64,000 bases of DNA from Spongorhabdus nitratireducens. Lineage in GTDB: Bacteria; Pseudomonadota; Gammaproteobacteria; Pseudomonadales; Endozoicomonadaceae. Below, piece after piece: positions 9,103-18,700 of the stretch. Where the stretch lies: contig CANDOC010000001.1 of the NCBI GenBank assembly GCA_947387575.1, positions 682,001 through 746,000 of the forward strand, given 5' to 3'. Position 1 is the stretch's first letter. Every line of letters starts with the position of its first letter. The translations under genes were made by a program, and so were the position numbers. The notes beneath the pieces are model-generated. The model had not been told where the DNA came from, did not search any database, and was given only the letters and a program-made list of their open reading frames with translations.

Positions 9103-9762
9103 ATGAAATATATTCCCGTCGTTATACTGTTCTGTATTTGTATAGTTTCATTCGTTTCTTTACCGGTTGCAGCAAAAAAGCTTTATATCAGGCTACCGGG
9201 AAATGCTATTTATGTAGTGCATTATCAAAAGAATGAGCGGCGGCAGGTTGCAAAACTGCTCCGCCAACCCAGGTTTGAACGAATGTATCACCTGCCTGCT
9301 GATGTGCTGCAGGAACGTCGTTACCGCCACTTCACCTGCTTCCAGCAATTTATGACATCCATCGACGAAAAGGGCATATTGATGTGGAGTCCATTGGCAT
9401 CTCCGGAACGCTGGGGTGATAACAGGCTGCGTATCACGCCCCCTGCGGAAAGTGAGCAGTCAGAAAATCAATGGGTAGCTGGTGACAACAATCAGGAAAA
9501 CCTGATTACAGGACGGTTAGCTGAAGTCTGCCTGCGTGGTTTCTATGGGGAAAAGTGTGAATACTTTCGTTGTAACCTGGTGCACCTGACGCCACTGGAA
9601 GAACAGCAGGTGCATAACAACGACTGCTTTTTTCGAGGGGATGGCGGCCATAATGCCAAAATATGCCCTGACTATGTGCAGAGAGAGTGTAATGACCCTG
9701 AATGCATCAGGCTCCATATTGATTTTGAATACCCCAGGTTGCTGTGGTTCCCGAAAGACTGA
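9103..9762 (+). CDS. Secreted protein with two CCCH-type zinc fingers
   Basis: The 219-residue protein starts at the ATG at 9103. A TTG ten codons upstream would only lengthen the signal peptide. Residues 1-24 form a Sec signal ending LPVAA. Two motifs have eukaryotic CCCH zinc-finger spacing. The first is C143-x8-C152-x4-C157-x3-H161; the second is C188-x7-C196-x4-C201-x3-H205. In eukaryotes such tandem fingers bind single-stranded RNA. The second finger has typical aromatic and charged neighbours (CPDYVQREC, ECIRLH). The residues between signal and fingers show no known domain. A secreted bacterial CCCH protein is unusual and suggests a host-directed role, which is inference. The spacing is certain; zinc binding is predicted. 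Confidence 0.7.
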   Translation: MKYIPVVILFCICIVSFVSLPVAAKKLYIRLPGNAIYVVHYQKNERRQVAKLLRQPRFERMYHLPADVLQERRYRHFTCFQQFMTSIDEKGILMWSPLASPERWGDNRLRITPPAESEQSENQWVAGDNNQENLITGRLAEVCLRGFYGEKCEYFRCNLVHLTPLEEQQVHNNDCFFRGDGGHNAKICPDYVQRECNDPECIRLHIDFEYPRLLWFPKD

Positions 9763-9779
9763 CCTTTACCCGGATATCC

Positions 9780-10481
9780 CTAACCATCAAGCTCTTCTTG
9801 AAGCTCGGTCTCTTGTTGAAGATTGGTGGTTTCTTTAACAAAAGGATCCATAACAGCAAAGTGGATAACGCTGTCTTGCTGTCTGGACGTACTTCTCACT
9901 ATGACCGTCACATTGAGATCATTTTCCACACAGCAAAACATCACAGTCGCCGAAACAGAACCACCGGCTTCGGAGAGGCCGCAGATTTTAAAACCTTCAG
10001 CGCCACCGGTATCACCCCCGGACAATGAAAAATTCTTATTCAGTGATGGAACCACGCACACGTTAACCAGTGGCAGTACCATCAATGCCGCGAAAACATG
10101 TGATTTTTTTGATACTCGACCTGTCGCGTTAATAAAGGCTGTGATCCATTGATGATATTTCTCGGGGGTTTTGACCGATGTGTCTGATTCGGGTAAAGAA
10201 TCGGAATCACTATAACTAATACTGACGATCTCTCCCCCGACTGTACCCTCATCAAGTGTCATTAGCTTGAGATTATAAGCATTATATGTTGAATCACTTG
10301 TTTTTAAACGAATCACAAAACTATCTTTAAACAATCCATTTTGAGTAACAACTACCCCTGCTCCAGCGTATCCAGATGAGACAAATAACGACAAAAAAAT
10401 AATAACGAGTAATCGACTGAACTGATTTATATTAGAATACAATTCATGCTGACACTTTCCAAAAACAATCATTTCAATCAC
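9780..10481 (-). CDS. Secreted protein, unknown function
   Basis: The 233-residue protein has an N-terminal hydrophobic segment (about residues 22-40, LLVIIFLSLFVSSGYAGA) that is probably a signal peptide with a long n-region. Alternatively translation starts at M4. The mature part is Ser/Thr/Val-rich with four cysteines and a glutamate/glutamine-rich C-terminus. No family recognised. It converges with the CCCH gene, with an 18-bp gap, and a strongly AT-rich region lies upstream. Confidence 0.5.
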   Translation of the reverse strand: MIEMIVFGKCQHELYSNINQFSRLLVIIFLSLFVSSGYAGAGVVVTQNGLFKDSFVIRLKTSDSTYNAYNLKLMTLDEGTVGGEIVSISYSDSDSLPESDTSVKTPEKYHQWITAFINATGRVSKKSHVFAALMVLPLVNVCVVPSLNKNFSLSGGDTGGAEGFKICGLSEAGGSVSATVMFCCVENDLNVTVIVRSTSRQQDSVIHFAVMDPFVKETTNLQQETELQEELDG

Positions 10482-10785
10482 TCACAGTAACACTGTTGTT
10501 TTTATAGATGGACTTTTTTCTGTTTTCAAAAGATTGTTTTAAATATTTAACGGCAAGACATACAAATCATAAACAAAACATTACAAGGCCAAATTTAAAA
10601 ATCATTAAACATAACTAAATTGATTTATATTTCATTAAGGCTTAAACAAAGAGCAATAATCCACTTTGATTAATGGCGGCATGGTCATGATAATTAGATG
10701 TCTTATACTTTGTTTCAATAACCCGTAATAAATGAATATGTTTTTCATTTATAAATGCATTGGAGCTGTATTGGAGCGAAGTAAA

Positions 10786-11175
10786 ATGAAGAGCACGTTA
10801 TCATTAATCAGAAATGCACTATTAACCCTGTCAATGGTGATCTCAGCTCAACCCCAGGCTGCTGTCTCACCCGAGTCTTTCAGTGTTTACCCCTATGCAA
10901 ATGGCCTGAAAACAAGCCAGATCAACGGAAAAGAAACCTCTGAAACAAAGATGGTCTCTGAAGCCCGGAAAATATCAGCTGCACACTATGCTTCATACTA
11001 TCCAAAAATGGATGAAGAAATGAAAGCAAGAAAAACAGCAGGTTGGTATCAGGTGCTGCATGATCTAAACGATGCTAAGAAAGTATCCGATGACCGCTTT
11101 GATTTCGATGATCTTCAAAACAGCAGCGTTACAGATAGAGCAAAAGCCTACTGGCAATTCAGTTATTTTAACTAA
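10786..11175 (+). CDS. Small secreted protein, unknown function
   Basis: The protein has 129 residues from the ATG at 10786, preceded by GGAG at suitable spacing; the open frame continues 18 codons further upstream without a good site. The signal peptide has a hydrophobic core LLTLSMVISAQPQAA. The mature part of about 100 residues is Lys/Asp/Tyr-rich, soluble and probably helical. There is no cysteine and no recognised motif. Confidence 0.55.
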   Translation: MKSTLSLIRNALLTLSMVISAQPQAAVSPESFSVYPYANGLKTSQINGKETSETKMVSEARKISAAHYASYYPKMDEEMKARKTAGWYQVLHDLNDAKKVSDDRFDFDDLQNSSVTDRAKAYWQFSYFN

Positions 11176-11509
11176 GTTCAAATAATTTCAACTGATTTAA
11201 ATTCAATATCGAAACAAAACTTCGAACAATTCTGAGGTTTCAGACCTGTCATTTGGCGTGATAGTTTCCCTGAAAACCTCATAACTCCTCCATATCTGAT
11301 AAAACGGTCTAATCCTGACTATACCCGCCTGATACCTTTGTCTAATACCCAAGGTTAAATTTTTCAGCTAGAAATGGTTACGATGAAAGTTACGATTTAA
11401 CTCTGGGCAGTATTTCCTGGCTCACTGACTGTATATTTCAACTCTATAGTTACGACTGTAACCCACGCAGGATAAGGCTTGAAGCAGGTTTGGCTAACAA
11501 TAACTCAAT
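11176..11509. other. Intergenic region, 334 bp
   Basis: There is no convincing gene here. An imperfect inverted repeat (GAGGTTTCAG pairing with CTGAAAACCTC, one bulged base) spans about 11232-11281 and could be a terminator for the small secreted gene. A minus-strand frame of 34 codons with a good GGAGGAG site exists near 11290 but has no other support. Confidence 0.4.
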
Positions 11510-12280
11510 ATGAAAAAAAATGAATATCGGCGGTGGTTCCTCCTTTGCTTGATTTTTACTGTTAACTGTCACGCCATTCAGCTTGTTCTGAGTGGGGATA
11601 CGCATGTTTTAAAAGTTCAGCCGGATGACTGGACTGAACCTTTGTATTTACAAGCCTTGATATTTTGTATTGAAGGGGATGAGTTTGGAGAGATCAATGG
11701 CAACTATAGAGATAGCCGGATTTCCGGGAAAATAGTCAATGAAAATAAATTACGATTTATTTTCAACTCAGATGATTCATCTGCAGTTTATGAGCCTGCA
11801 AAACAGTTTAAATACCATTTTTTCCAGCTCATACGTCAGGGTCTATGTGCTATGTGTCATTTGAACCCGCGACTTGAAGCAAGTACAGCAGAGGCCCTGC
11901 CGCTTCATGATAGTAAAAAGCGCCAAATGCCGTCCTGTTTCGAATTTGCCAGTTATCTGACTACAGGCAATCCGTACTCAATCTGTGCCATTAACAAGAG
12001 TGAATGTATCCCTGTTGAAGACAAAATAAATATTCCCGCTTTTTCAGTGTTGTCATTTTTTCAGGGTGAAGAAAATATTCATGAGGCTATATATATTGGT
12101 CAGGGTGTCTGCATGAATAAACTGGGGGCGGGTAAGGTATATTTTCATCACCTGTCTGACGTTATCGACTTTTACCAGCAAATGACCGGAGTACAACTTG
12201 AGGTTATGTTCTCCATAAATAACCTCTCCCCCTCGGGGAGCAAGGCATGCCCCGTAGACGGTGCCAGACCGCCGCTATAG
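11510..12280 (+). CDS. Secreted protein with a papain/NlpC-like Cys-His arrangement
   Basis: The 256-residue protein has a Sec signal (FLLCLIFTVNCHA, cleavage near residue 22). The C-terminal half carries SCFEFASYL with C143 at a helix start, and IHEAIYIGQG with H191 leading a beta strand. A further polar pair (YFHHLSD) follows. This order resembles the catalytic Cys then His of NlpC/P60-like hydrolases, which cut cell-wall peptides or act as amidases or acyltransferases. The match is by pattern only. C113-x2-C116 and other cysteines suggest disulfides. The tail after residue 240 is low complexity. Alternative: a non-enzymatic secreted protein. Confidence 0.5.
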   Translation: MKKNEYRRWFLLCLIFTVNCHAIQLVLSGDTHVLKVQPDDWTEPLYLQALIFCIEGDEFGEINGNYRDSRISGKIVNENKLRFIFNSDDSSAVYEPAKQFKYHFFQLIRQGLCAMCHLNPRLEASTAEALPLHDSKKRQMPSCFEFASYLTTGNPYSICAINKSECIPVEDKINIPAFSVLSFFQGEENIHEAIYIGQGVCMNKLGAGKVYFHHLSDVIDFYQQMTGVQLEVMFSINNLSPSGSKACPVDGARPPL

Positions 12281-12300
12281 CCCCACCTGCCCTGCTCGAG

Positions 12301-12687
12301 CTATTTGATATGATCCAGGAAATGCCGCATAGCTACAGCCTGAGATCGGTACCGATTAACAAAGTCAGCAACATCTGAAGCCTTCTCAGGATAGGCAACG
12401 GGGTAATAACAGGCTGGCTCTTTTTGCTCATAAACAGGCTGAAACAGAAAGCCATGTTCTATCAGTAGTGCCACCTTTTGCCACTGTTTGAGGTCACTAG
12501 ATTTAGGTGCAGAGAATTTACGAGACAGCGGGACCAGATCCCCGCTGCATTCAGGACATTTCCTGAAAGTATCAGCCTGAGGTTTCTTGTAGCTTTTTCT
12601 GCAGTTCAGACAAACACTCGGGAAAAGGTAGTTTTGTAGCCACTTTTCCTCGCGAAAGTGTTTGTGATGCCTGAAATTATTTTTCAT
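12301..12687 (-). CDS. Small zinc-ribbon protein, unknown function
   Basis: The 128-residue protein has two CxxC pairs (C26/C29 and C44/C47) forming a zinc-ribbon, followed by a helical C-terminus. The ATG overlaps the stop codon of the upstream GNAT gene by one base (TAATG), so translation is probably coupled. A TTG two codons earlier is the alternative start. Function unknown. Confidence 0.65.
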   Translation of the reverse strand: MKNNFRHHKHFREEKWLQNYLFPSVCLNCRKSYKKPQADTFRKCPECSGDLVPLSRKFSAPKSSDLKQWQKVALLIEHGFLFQPVYEQKEPACYYPVAYPEKASDVADFVNRYRSQAVAMRHFLDHIK

Positions 12688-13241
12688 TAACAATGTTGTG
12701 CTCCACTGACAGACTTTTCCAGTTGTTTAATCAGCATACCCTCGATCAGAGGATGTCCTACATTATTGCCGGCCGGAAAGGGGTGGCAGAATCCTGATGG
12801 CAGATAGTGCCGCCGCAGATAATAGGTCTCAAGCTCGGACTGGGGTGACAAAATATTAACCAGCAGTTTTCTGGCTTCCAGTTCTGTAATGGCATATTGC
12901 TCTGCACCAGTGAAAAGTCCGCTTCCAATCCCCTGCCCCTGTCTTTCCGGGCTGACGGCAAACAGACTGAAAGTGACACAATGGTCGGCACCTGACTCCA
13001 GGCAGCCAGTATCGAGGCAACCAGTATCGAGGCAAATAGTACCAACAATCTGATGGATACTCCTGCATACCAGAAATGTCAGCTGCTCCGATGCCAGCAT
13101 CTCCATAAGAGCAACCCTGGAAATACGAATACCACTGACCAGGCTGTTTTCCCGTGTCCAGCTTGGCTGTTCCCGATAGGCAAGGTTTATCAGGGAATAA
13201 AGTGGGTCCAGATCGGAAATATCAGCAACTTCAATATTCAT
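12687..13241 (-). CDS. GNAT-family N-acetyltransferase
   Basis: The 184-residue protein has the GNAT core. Strand 4 with FSLFAVSPERQGQGIGSGLF carries the acetyl-CoA-binding Q-x-x-G-x-G/A motif. It is followed by EARKLLVNILSPQSELETYYLRRHYLPSGF, the usual motif B with a Tyr. The acceptor substrate is unknown. The start at 13241 has AAGG upstream; an upstream GTG is less likely. An in-frame 15-bp tandem duplication (about 13008-13037) repeats the residues GCLDT in the middle of the protein. It overlaps the zinc-ribbon gene by one base. Confidence 0.85.
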   Translation of the reverse strand: MNIEVADISDLDPLYSLINLAYREQPSWTRENSLVSGIRISRVALMEMLASEQLTFLVCRSIHQIVGTICLDTGCLDTGCLESGADHCVTFSLFAVSPERQGQGIGSGLFTGAEQYAITELEARKLLVNILSPQSELETYYLRRHYLPSGFCHPFPAGNNVGHPLIEGMLIKQLEKSVSGAQHC

Positions 13242-13299
13242 GGATGCCTTACCCCGGTGTTGGCCCCGGGCTTTCACCCGGACTCCTGTCTGTCATCCA

Positions 13300-13725
13300 C
13301 TAGAGCGTAGACTGAGCCTGCTCAAAAACCTCCTTGCCAGTCATATCCCGGGTTTTATTGGCAAAGCAATAATATGTCGGCTTTTCATCGATAAAGATCT
13401 GATGGTCGAAATCAAACGCGTAGTCATTCCCGAACAGCCCCACGGGTACAATATACTGGTTATTGTGCTTCAAACGATAAAAGACACTGCTACCGCAGTT
13501 ACTGCAGAACCCCCGCTCGGCCCATTCCGAGGAATTGAACACTGAGACAGATGCCTGTCCGGATATTTTGACATCAGAGCCACAGTCTACCGCCAGCAAA
13601 GGTCCACCCACCCAGGTTCGACAGGTGCTGCAGTGGCAGGCGCCCACATTCAGGCTCACTGCCTCGGTTGAAAGCTCAACGGAACCACACAGACACTTGC
13701 CTGTTGCACTTACAGTGTTTGCCAT
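13300..13725 (-). CDS. GFA/CENP-V domain protein
   Basis: The 141-residue protein has the zinc-binding cysteine pattern of the GFA (glutathione-dependent formaldehyde-activating enzyme-like) fold: C11/C13, C30/C32/C35 and C74/C77 in the GFCSNCGSS context. The family includes S-hydroxymethylglutathione-forming proteins, but most members have no known substrate. AGGA lies 7 nt before the ATG. It is divergent from the EamA gene across about 215 bp that should hold both promoters. Confidence 0.9.
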   Translation of the reverse strand: MANTVSATGKCLCGSVELSTEAVSLNVGACHCSTCRTWVGGPLLAVDCGSDVKISGQASVSVFNSSEWAERGFCSNCGSSVFYRLKHNNQYIVPVGLFGNDYAFDFDHQIFIDEKPTYYCFANKTRDMTGKEVFEQAQSTL

Positions 13726-13940
13726 TTTATGTCCTGTTTATTGTTGTTATAAGTCAACTGCATGTTCTGGCCACGCAACCTGGATTTGAAATATCAAGGC
13801 ACACATTTATTCTGTCGTAGTTAACACTTTATTGTGTCATTAAGCAAAAGCCGGCCGCGCAAGAATCGGGTGGATTGAGATGATGGTTCAGGTCACAGTG
13901 ACGGCCTGTCTACATTGAGCACCTTTGGTAAATTAACAGA

Positions 13941-14888
13941 ATGAACCCATCCGATGTATTAAGACTCCTGTCGCTGGCTGCCATCTGGGGCGGCTCGTTT
14001 CTGTTTATGCGCATGGGGGCAGCGACCCTGAGTCCTGCGGTTATGATCGAGGCCCGGGTGGGTCTTGGCGCCCTGTTTTTATTGCTGGTTTCACGCTGGC
14101 TGAAACATAACAGACCACTGTTAAAGCACTGGAAACACTTCCTGATCCTCGGCTTACTGAACTCCGCCCTGCCCTTTCTTCTCTTTGCATGGTCAGCCCA
14201 GATGCTGACAGCATCGATGTTATCGGTACTGAATGCCACCGCATCGATATGGGGAGTATTGGTTGGCGTCATACTGAACAAGAGTCATTTCACTGCCAGA
14301 ACATCTATCGGTCTGATCTGTGGTATTTGTGGTGTGTTGATGTTGGTGGGTCTGGACCCGGTATCGTTACAACAGGGCGCACCACTGGCCATTACTGCCG
14401 GCCTCGGTGCTGCACTCTGTTACAGTCTGGGCGGTGTTTATGCCAGTAGTTACTCTTCCGGTAATAGCTGTTCAGAGAATACGGGCTCAAGCAATGCTGC
14501 CTCAAACACGGAAGTCACACCTTTTGACAATGCCCATGGCAGCTTGTGGGCTGCCACCCTGTTGATTGTGCCATTACTGCCCTTTGCTCCGTCCAGCGGC
14601 CTGCCGGATGCCAACATAATAATGGCAGTAGTATCACTGGGAGTGTTGTGTACCGGGGTTGCCTATCTGTTGTATTTCAGACTCATTGCTAATCTCGGCG
14701 GACCTTCCGCCCTGACTGTGACTTATCTGATCCCGGTTTTCGGGATACTCTGGGGTCATATATTCCTGGATGAAGCAGTCGGCTGGCATACGGTGGCAGG
14801 TGCATTGATGGTTATTATCGGTACCGCTTTGGTGACCGGCTTTTCGGTAAGTAATCTGGTCAGTAAAAGGAGTACAGAACATGACTGA
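13941..14888 (+). CDS. EamA/DMT-family transporter
   Basis: The 315-residue protein has about ten predicted helices in two EamA repeats, beginning with AAIWGGSFLFMRMGA, the usual first-helix signature. A Ser/Asn/Thr-rich loop (about residues 172-200) interrupts the centre. Drug/metabolite transporters of this type export amino acids or small metabolites; the substrate is unknown. Its last eight bases overlap the start of the following AraC-Ogt gene, so they form an operon. Confidence 0.92.
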   Translation: MNPSDVLRLLSLAAIWGGSFLFMRMGAATLSPAVMIEARVGLGALFLLLVSRWLKHNRPLLKHWKHFLILGLLNSALPFLLFAWSAQMLTASMLSVLNATASIWGVLVGVILNKSHFTARTSIGLICGICGVLMLVGLDPVSLQQGAPLAITAGLGAALCYSLGGVYASSYSSGNSCSENTGSSNAASNTEVTPFDNAHGSLWAATLLIVPLLPFAPSSGLPDANIIMAVVSLGVLCTGVAYLLYFRLIANLGGPSALTVTYLIPVFGILWGHIFLDEAVGWHTVAGALMVIIGTALVTGFSVSNLVSKRSTEHD

Positions 14889-15717
14889 GTCAGAACAACA
14901 CTATCAGTATGTGGCCAGAGCTATTGGCTATATTCAGCAACATGCTCAAATGCAGCCATCACTCAAACAGATTGCTCAAGCCGTTGGTCTCAGTGAATAC
15001 CATCTGCAACGGATCTTTACCCGCTGGGCCGGTGTTTCACCGAAACGGTTTCTACAGTTTCTAACCAAGCAGCGGGCACTGCAGGCGCTGAAAGAATCCG
15101 GCGATATTCTTAATGCAGCACTGGACTCCGGTCTGTCCGGCCCTAGTCGGTTGCATGATCTGATGATCAGCTGTGAAGCCATGTCACCCGGTGAAATCAA
15201 GGCGCTTGGGAAAGATCTTGTCATCGGCTTTGGATATGCCGGTTCACCTTTCGGAACGATATTAGTGGGCTGGACACCCAGGGGCATCTGTTATCTGTCC
15301 TTTATCGATGAAGATGCACAACAGCGTGAGGGTGAATTTAAACAGCAATGGCCCTATGCATCATTCCGACAGAATGACAGTGAAGCGCTGGCTATTTCTG
15401 ATCGTATATTCGGATCGCATAACAACGGAGGGAAAGTGCACCTGATGATTCAGGGCACCAATTTCCAGCTTAAAGTCTGGGAAGCCCTGCTCAAAACCAA
15501 ACCGGGGCAGCTGGTATCCTACGCCGGGCTGGCTGAACTTGCAGGGTCACCCAAAGCCCAACGGGCTGTGGGCACTACCCTGGCCAATAACAACATTGGC
15601 TGGCTGATTCCCTGTCACCGGGTAATTCGGGGTACCGGGGAGTTTGGTAATTATCGCTGGGGAGCTGAGAGGAAGTTGGCAATGCAGGGGTGGGAAGCGG
15701 GTCATTACCGCCGTTAA
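14881..15717 (+). CDS. AraC-type regulator fused to O6-methylguanine-DNA methyltransferase
   Basis: The 278-residue protein has an AraC/XylS helix-turn-helix region (about residues 10-105) followed by a methyltransferase domain (about 115-278). The acceptor cysteine is C245 in the invariant PCHRV motif. The C-terminal half removes alkyl groups from O6-alkylguanine in a suicidal reaction. The N-terminal phosphotriester-sensing Ada domain is absent, so it is an Ada-like two-domain form. AAAGGAG precedes the ATG by about 8 nt. It is coupled to the upstream permease by an 8-bp overlap. Confidence 0.93.
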   Translation: MTESEQHYQYVARAIGYIQQHAQMQPSLKQIAQAVGLSEYHLQRIFTRWAGVSPKRFLQFLTKQRALQALKESGDILNAALDSGLSGPSRLHDLMISCEAMSPGEIKALGKDLVIGFGYAGSPFGTILVGWTPRGICYLSFIDEDAQQREGEFKQQWPYASFRQNDSEALAISDRIFGSHNNGGKVHLMIQGTNFQLKVWEALLKTKPGQLVSYAGLAELAGSPKAQRAVGTTLANNNIGWLIPCHRVIRGTGEFGNYRWGAERKLAMQGWEAGHYRR

Positions 15718-15735
15718 TCTTATTCGGTAAAAGCA

Positions 15736-15765
15736 AAGCCGGGTATTCCATCCCTCGCCCGGCTT
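15736..15765. terminator. Hairpin between convergent AraC-Ogt and PP2C genes
   Basis: AAGCCGGG and CCCGGCTT form a perfect 8-bp stem around a 14-nt loop, 30 bp upstream in coordinate of the PP2C stop. On the minus strand the stem runs into TGCTTTTACC, a weak T tract. It is probably the PP2C terminator, perhaps bidirectional. Confidence 0.6.
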
Positions 15766-15794
15766 AGAACAACCAGAACACGGGCATGATTACG

Positions 15795-18700
15795 CTACTG
15801 CTGAGTCATCAGTGCTGAAACCCTGACAGCTATCACCGTGATATTGTCACCGCTTCCTCGACGATACGCCTCGTCAACAACTCCAGATGCTATCTGCTGC
15901 CCCAAGTAAGTATCATTACAGCCCTCACCTGCATCAATAACGGTTTTAACAATATCAGCGACATCCTTCGAGATCATATAATCCGACTCAAATACACCAT
16001 CACAACACAGAATCAGCCAAGCTTCCTGTTCTTTTTCACCAATGGCGTAACGAGTCAATTTGCCTCTAGGGTTCAGCACACCCAGGTGCATATGATCACC
16101 TATAGATCGCATACAGGACAGGCTGCTATTGACGACACCCTTATCCTGGATAGAAATGGATTTGTAATGCACGGTCCCCCCCCTTTTTTCAGCAGCACTC
16201 TTCAAGGCATTTGCCTTATTATTTTGGGCCGCCTCGGCGGTTTGATCCTCCGTCAGCTGGATACACTCCCCCGTCGGATATACCAGTAACCCTCTGGAAT
16301 CCCCTGCTATAGAAACCCACAACCAGTTATCCAGCAACACGCAGGTAAGCTGTGTCGTTCCGTCATTTCCAGTGTACTCCCTGTCCAGGTCGACACTAAA
16401 CAGTTTTAACGCATTCCATGTTCTGACCAGTTCACTCAGACCTGTTCCTTTCCATTTCACCCTCTCTTCCGGCTGCAACTCTGAGCCATTTAATCTCTCC
16501 AGCCACTTTTTGAGGCTGGATTCAACCTCAGTTGCAACATAGTGCGATGCTTCAGATCCACCGTGTCCATCATAAACACCCGCAATACCGAAAGGACGTA
16601 AGGTATCGGATACCAAAGCAACATAATGGCTATCCTCCATGTCACTCCTGTGGCCTTGATTGGTAACAACACAGGCAGATTTATGCTCTCCAAGCGGGAT
16701 ACACTCCATTTTGTTCTCCGCAAGAGCTCTTCGATAAGGAGGTGCCTCCCGGGAACGGTATTTCCGCTTCTGACTAGCCATATGCTCGCTTGCAAACCGA
16801 CCAGCCTGCTCCAGTTTTTTAATGATATCGGCTTCAACAGCACATAGCAGAAAGTCCCGGTGATTTGTCAGTAAATTTTGATATTCGCGATGCCCGCACT
16901 CTTGCATGATTGAGATGTCCCTTCGTGATGAACGCGCATACGTCTCCACAGGACGAAAGGGAGTATTTCGCTGGCCATCATAAATGGAAATCTTTTTTAC
17001 TCCATCAACATCACACTCCCAAACAGAGAAAGGGAATGAATTTCCCGAGACTCCAACCTCGAGTTGTTTTCTCTTATTGAGTATTTCCCATGCCGGTCGA
17101 TTTATGCCTGTAGGGTCCCTTTGACACTCGATGAAAAACCAATGATCCTGGCTCAATGCAGGCAGAATACTAACAAGTTGGTTTAATGCAGAGCTAGAAG
17201 TCATATTTCCGAAACGCCAGAAATTAGAACCATTATCAAACTCCCATAAAGAACAATCATCAGAGTCCCACAAGGAGCTGTATTGATCATGGCACCTAAA
17301 GCTGAGACTCCCTGTGTAACGGCCACAACCAAAAGAAACGCGCGGGATATCAAAAGAAATATTCTTGTCAGGAAAGACAAGCCTCATCTGAATGACTTGC
17401 CGAGATGACACCATATTCCGAAACTCAGGCCATAAGAGAGCGTCTGCATTACATGGGTTATCAATCAACTGGGTTAAGCAACAGATAAACTCCGGTGTTA
17501 AAGGCAGGTAGCCATTCGTCAATATTTGTTCATCCTGTCTAAGTCGGCGCCGTTCATGTATTCGTTTTGGAAATACACAGCCAGTGAATTCTTCTGACTG
17601 TGCCAGCAGGTATTGGCCTAAATATACCGTAACCCGATCGTGAGGATCACATTTGACTACCAATTTGGCATCATCTACGTACTGTAATTTTTGCCGGTTT
17701 TTAAAAGCTCTGAGTTTTTGACAGAGTTGGTGTATCAGACCTTCTATACTCAACGCTGGCTCATTCAGGCAACACATATCCAGGCCCGGATCACTTTCGG
17801 AAGGGTAAAACGTCAGATTACTGTTATATCGGCCGACATTTACATCCATGACAGCAAGGTGCTGCCCTCCACCCATACCGTTAGGATGATCTACGAACAC
17901 CATTCGATAGAGCAACGGATCATATCTGGGATTATCACGCCAGCTGTTTTTGGACTTCGAGAGCCAGTAACACGCATCACACAGGAATTCACTTTGATTT
18001 TTTACTTGTTCTCCGGTGTCATAACAAATAACCGGGTCGATAAAATCCTTATATGGCAGTTTCATTAACACAGGACATAAGGAAAAAGCTTGGCGCTCAA
18101 AACGACTCATTGTGTCCATATTTTGTACATTAAGGAATACACTATCTCCGGCTGATACAATCTCAAACAAAGTGGTCGGCTTGCATGAGTCCGGTGTCTC
18201 GGGTAACTGCCGCCCGGAATCGCCTGGTGATCCAGCCTTGGCAACCTGTAACAGTATATAAAGTAAATCCCGTGTAAAAGGCAGGCAGCCTTTGACAATG
18301 GTAGGTTCCCAGATTTTTTTCTTGGCTTCATCCACAACAAATCTGGGAAACATACTACTAGAACAATCACTACCGGATGGTGACTGGAGTTCGATCAGAC
18401 TTCCTTGCCGCTTGACCTTTATTTGACCATTCTCATCACACTGAACAACAAGTGCGAAATTATCATTTTCCGGGTCAAATTTCTTTTCTCTACAAAAACA
18501 ATGCCATATCTCATGGCAAATCCTGATAACCAGCTGTTTTTCATTCAGGGATAAATCAGGTTGAAAATAGTCAGCAGCACCACGAAGATCGGGAGCGGAA
18601 GGGCGGAAGATAACCCGACTAGTACCAGCTTGCATCAGCAGGTCAACCAAAGCTGGACAATATATTCGATTTGAATATTTGCTATCACCTACTCCTGAAT

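Noticed and set aside
11180-11295. 34-codon minus-strand frame with a strong GGAGGAG site
   Set aside because: Only the ribosome site supports it; no conserved features in the peptide.
14881-15717. AraC-methyltransferase fusion lacking the N-terminal Ada domain, considered as a truncated ada gene
   Set aside because: This two-domain form is a known, common arrangement, so it is not a defect.
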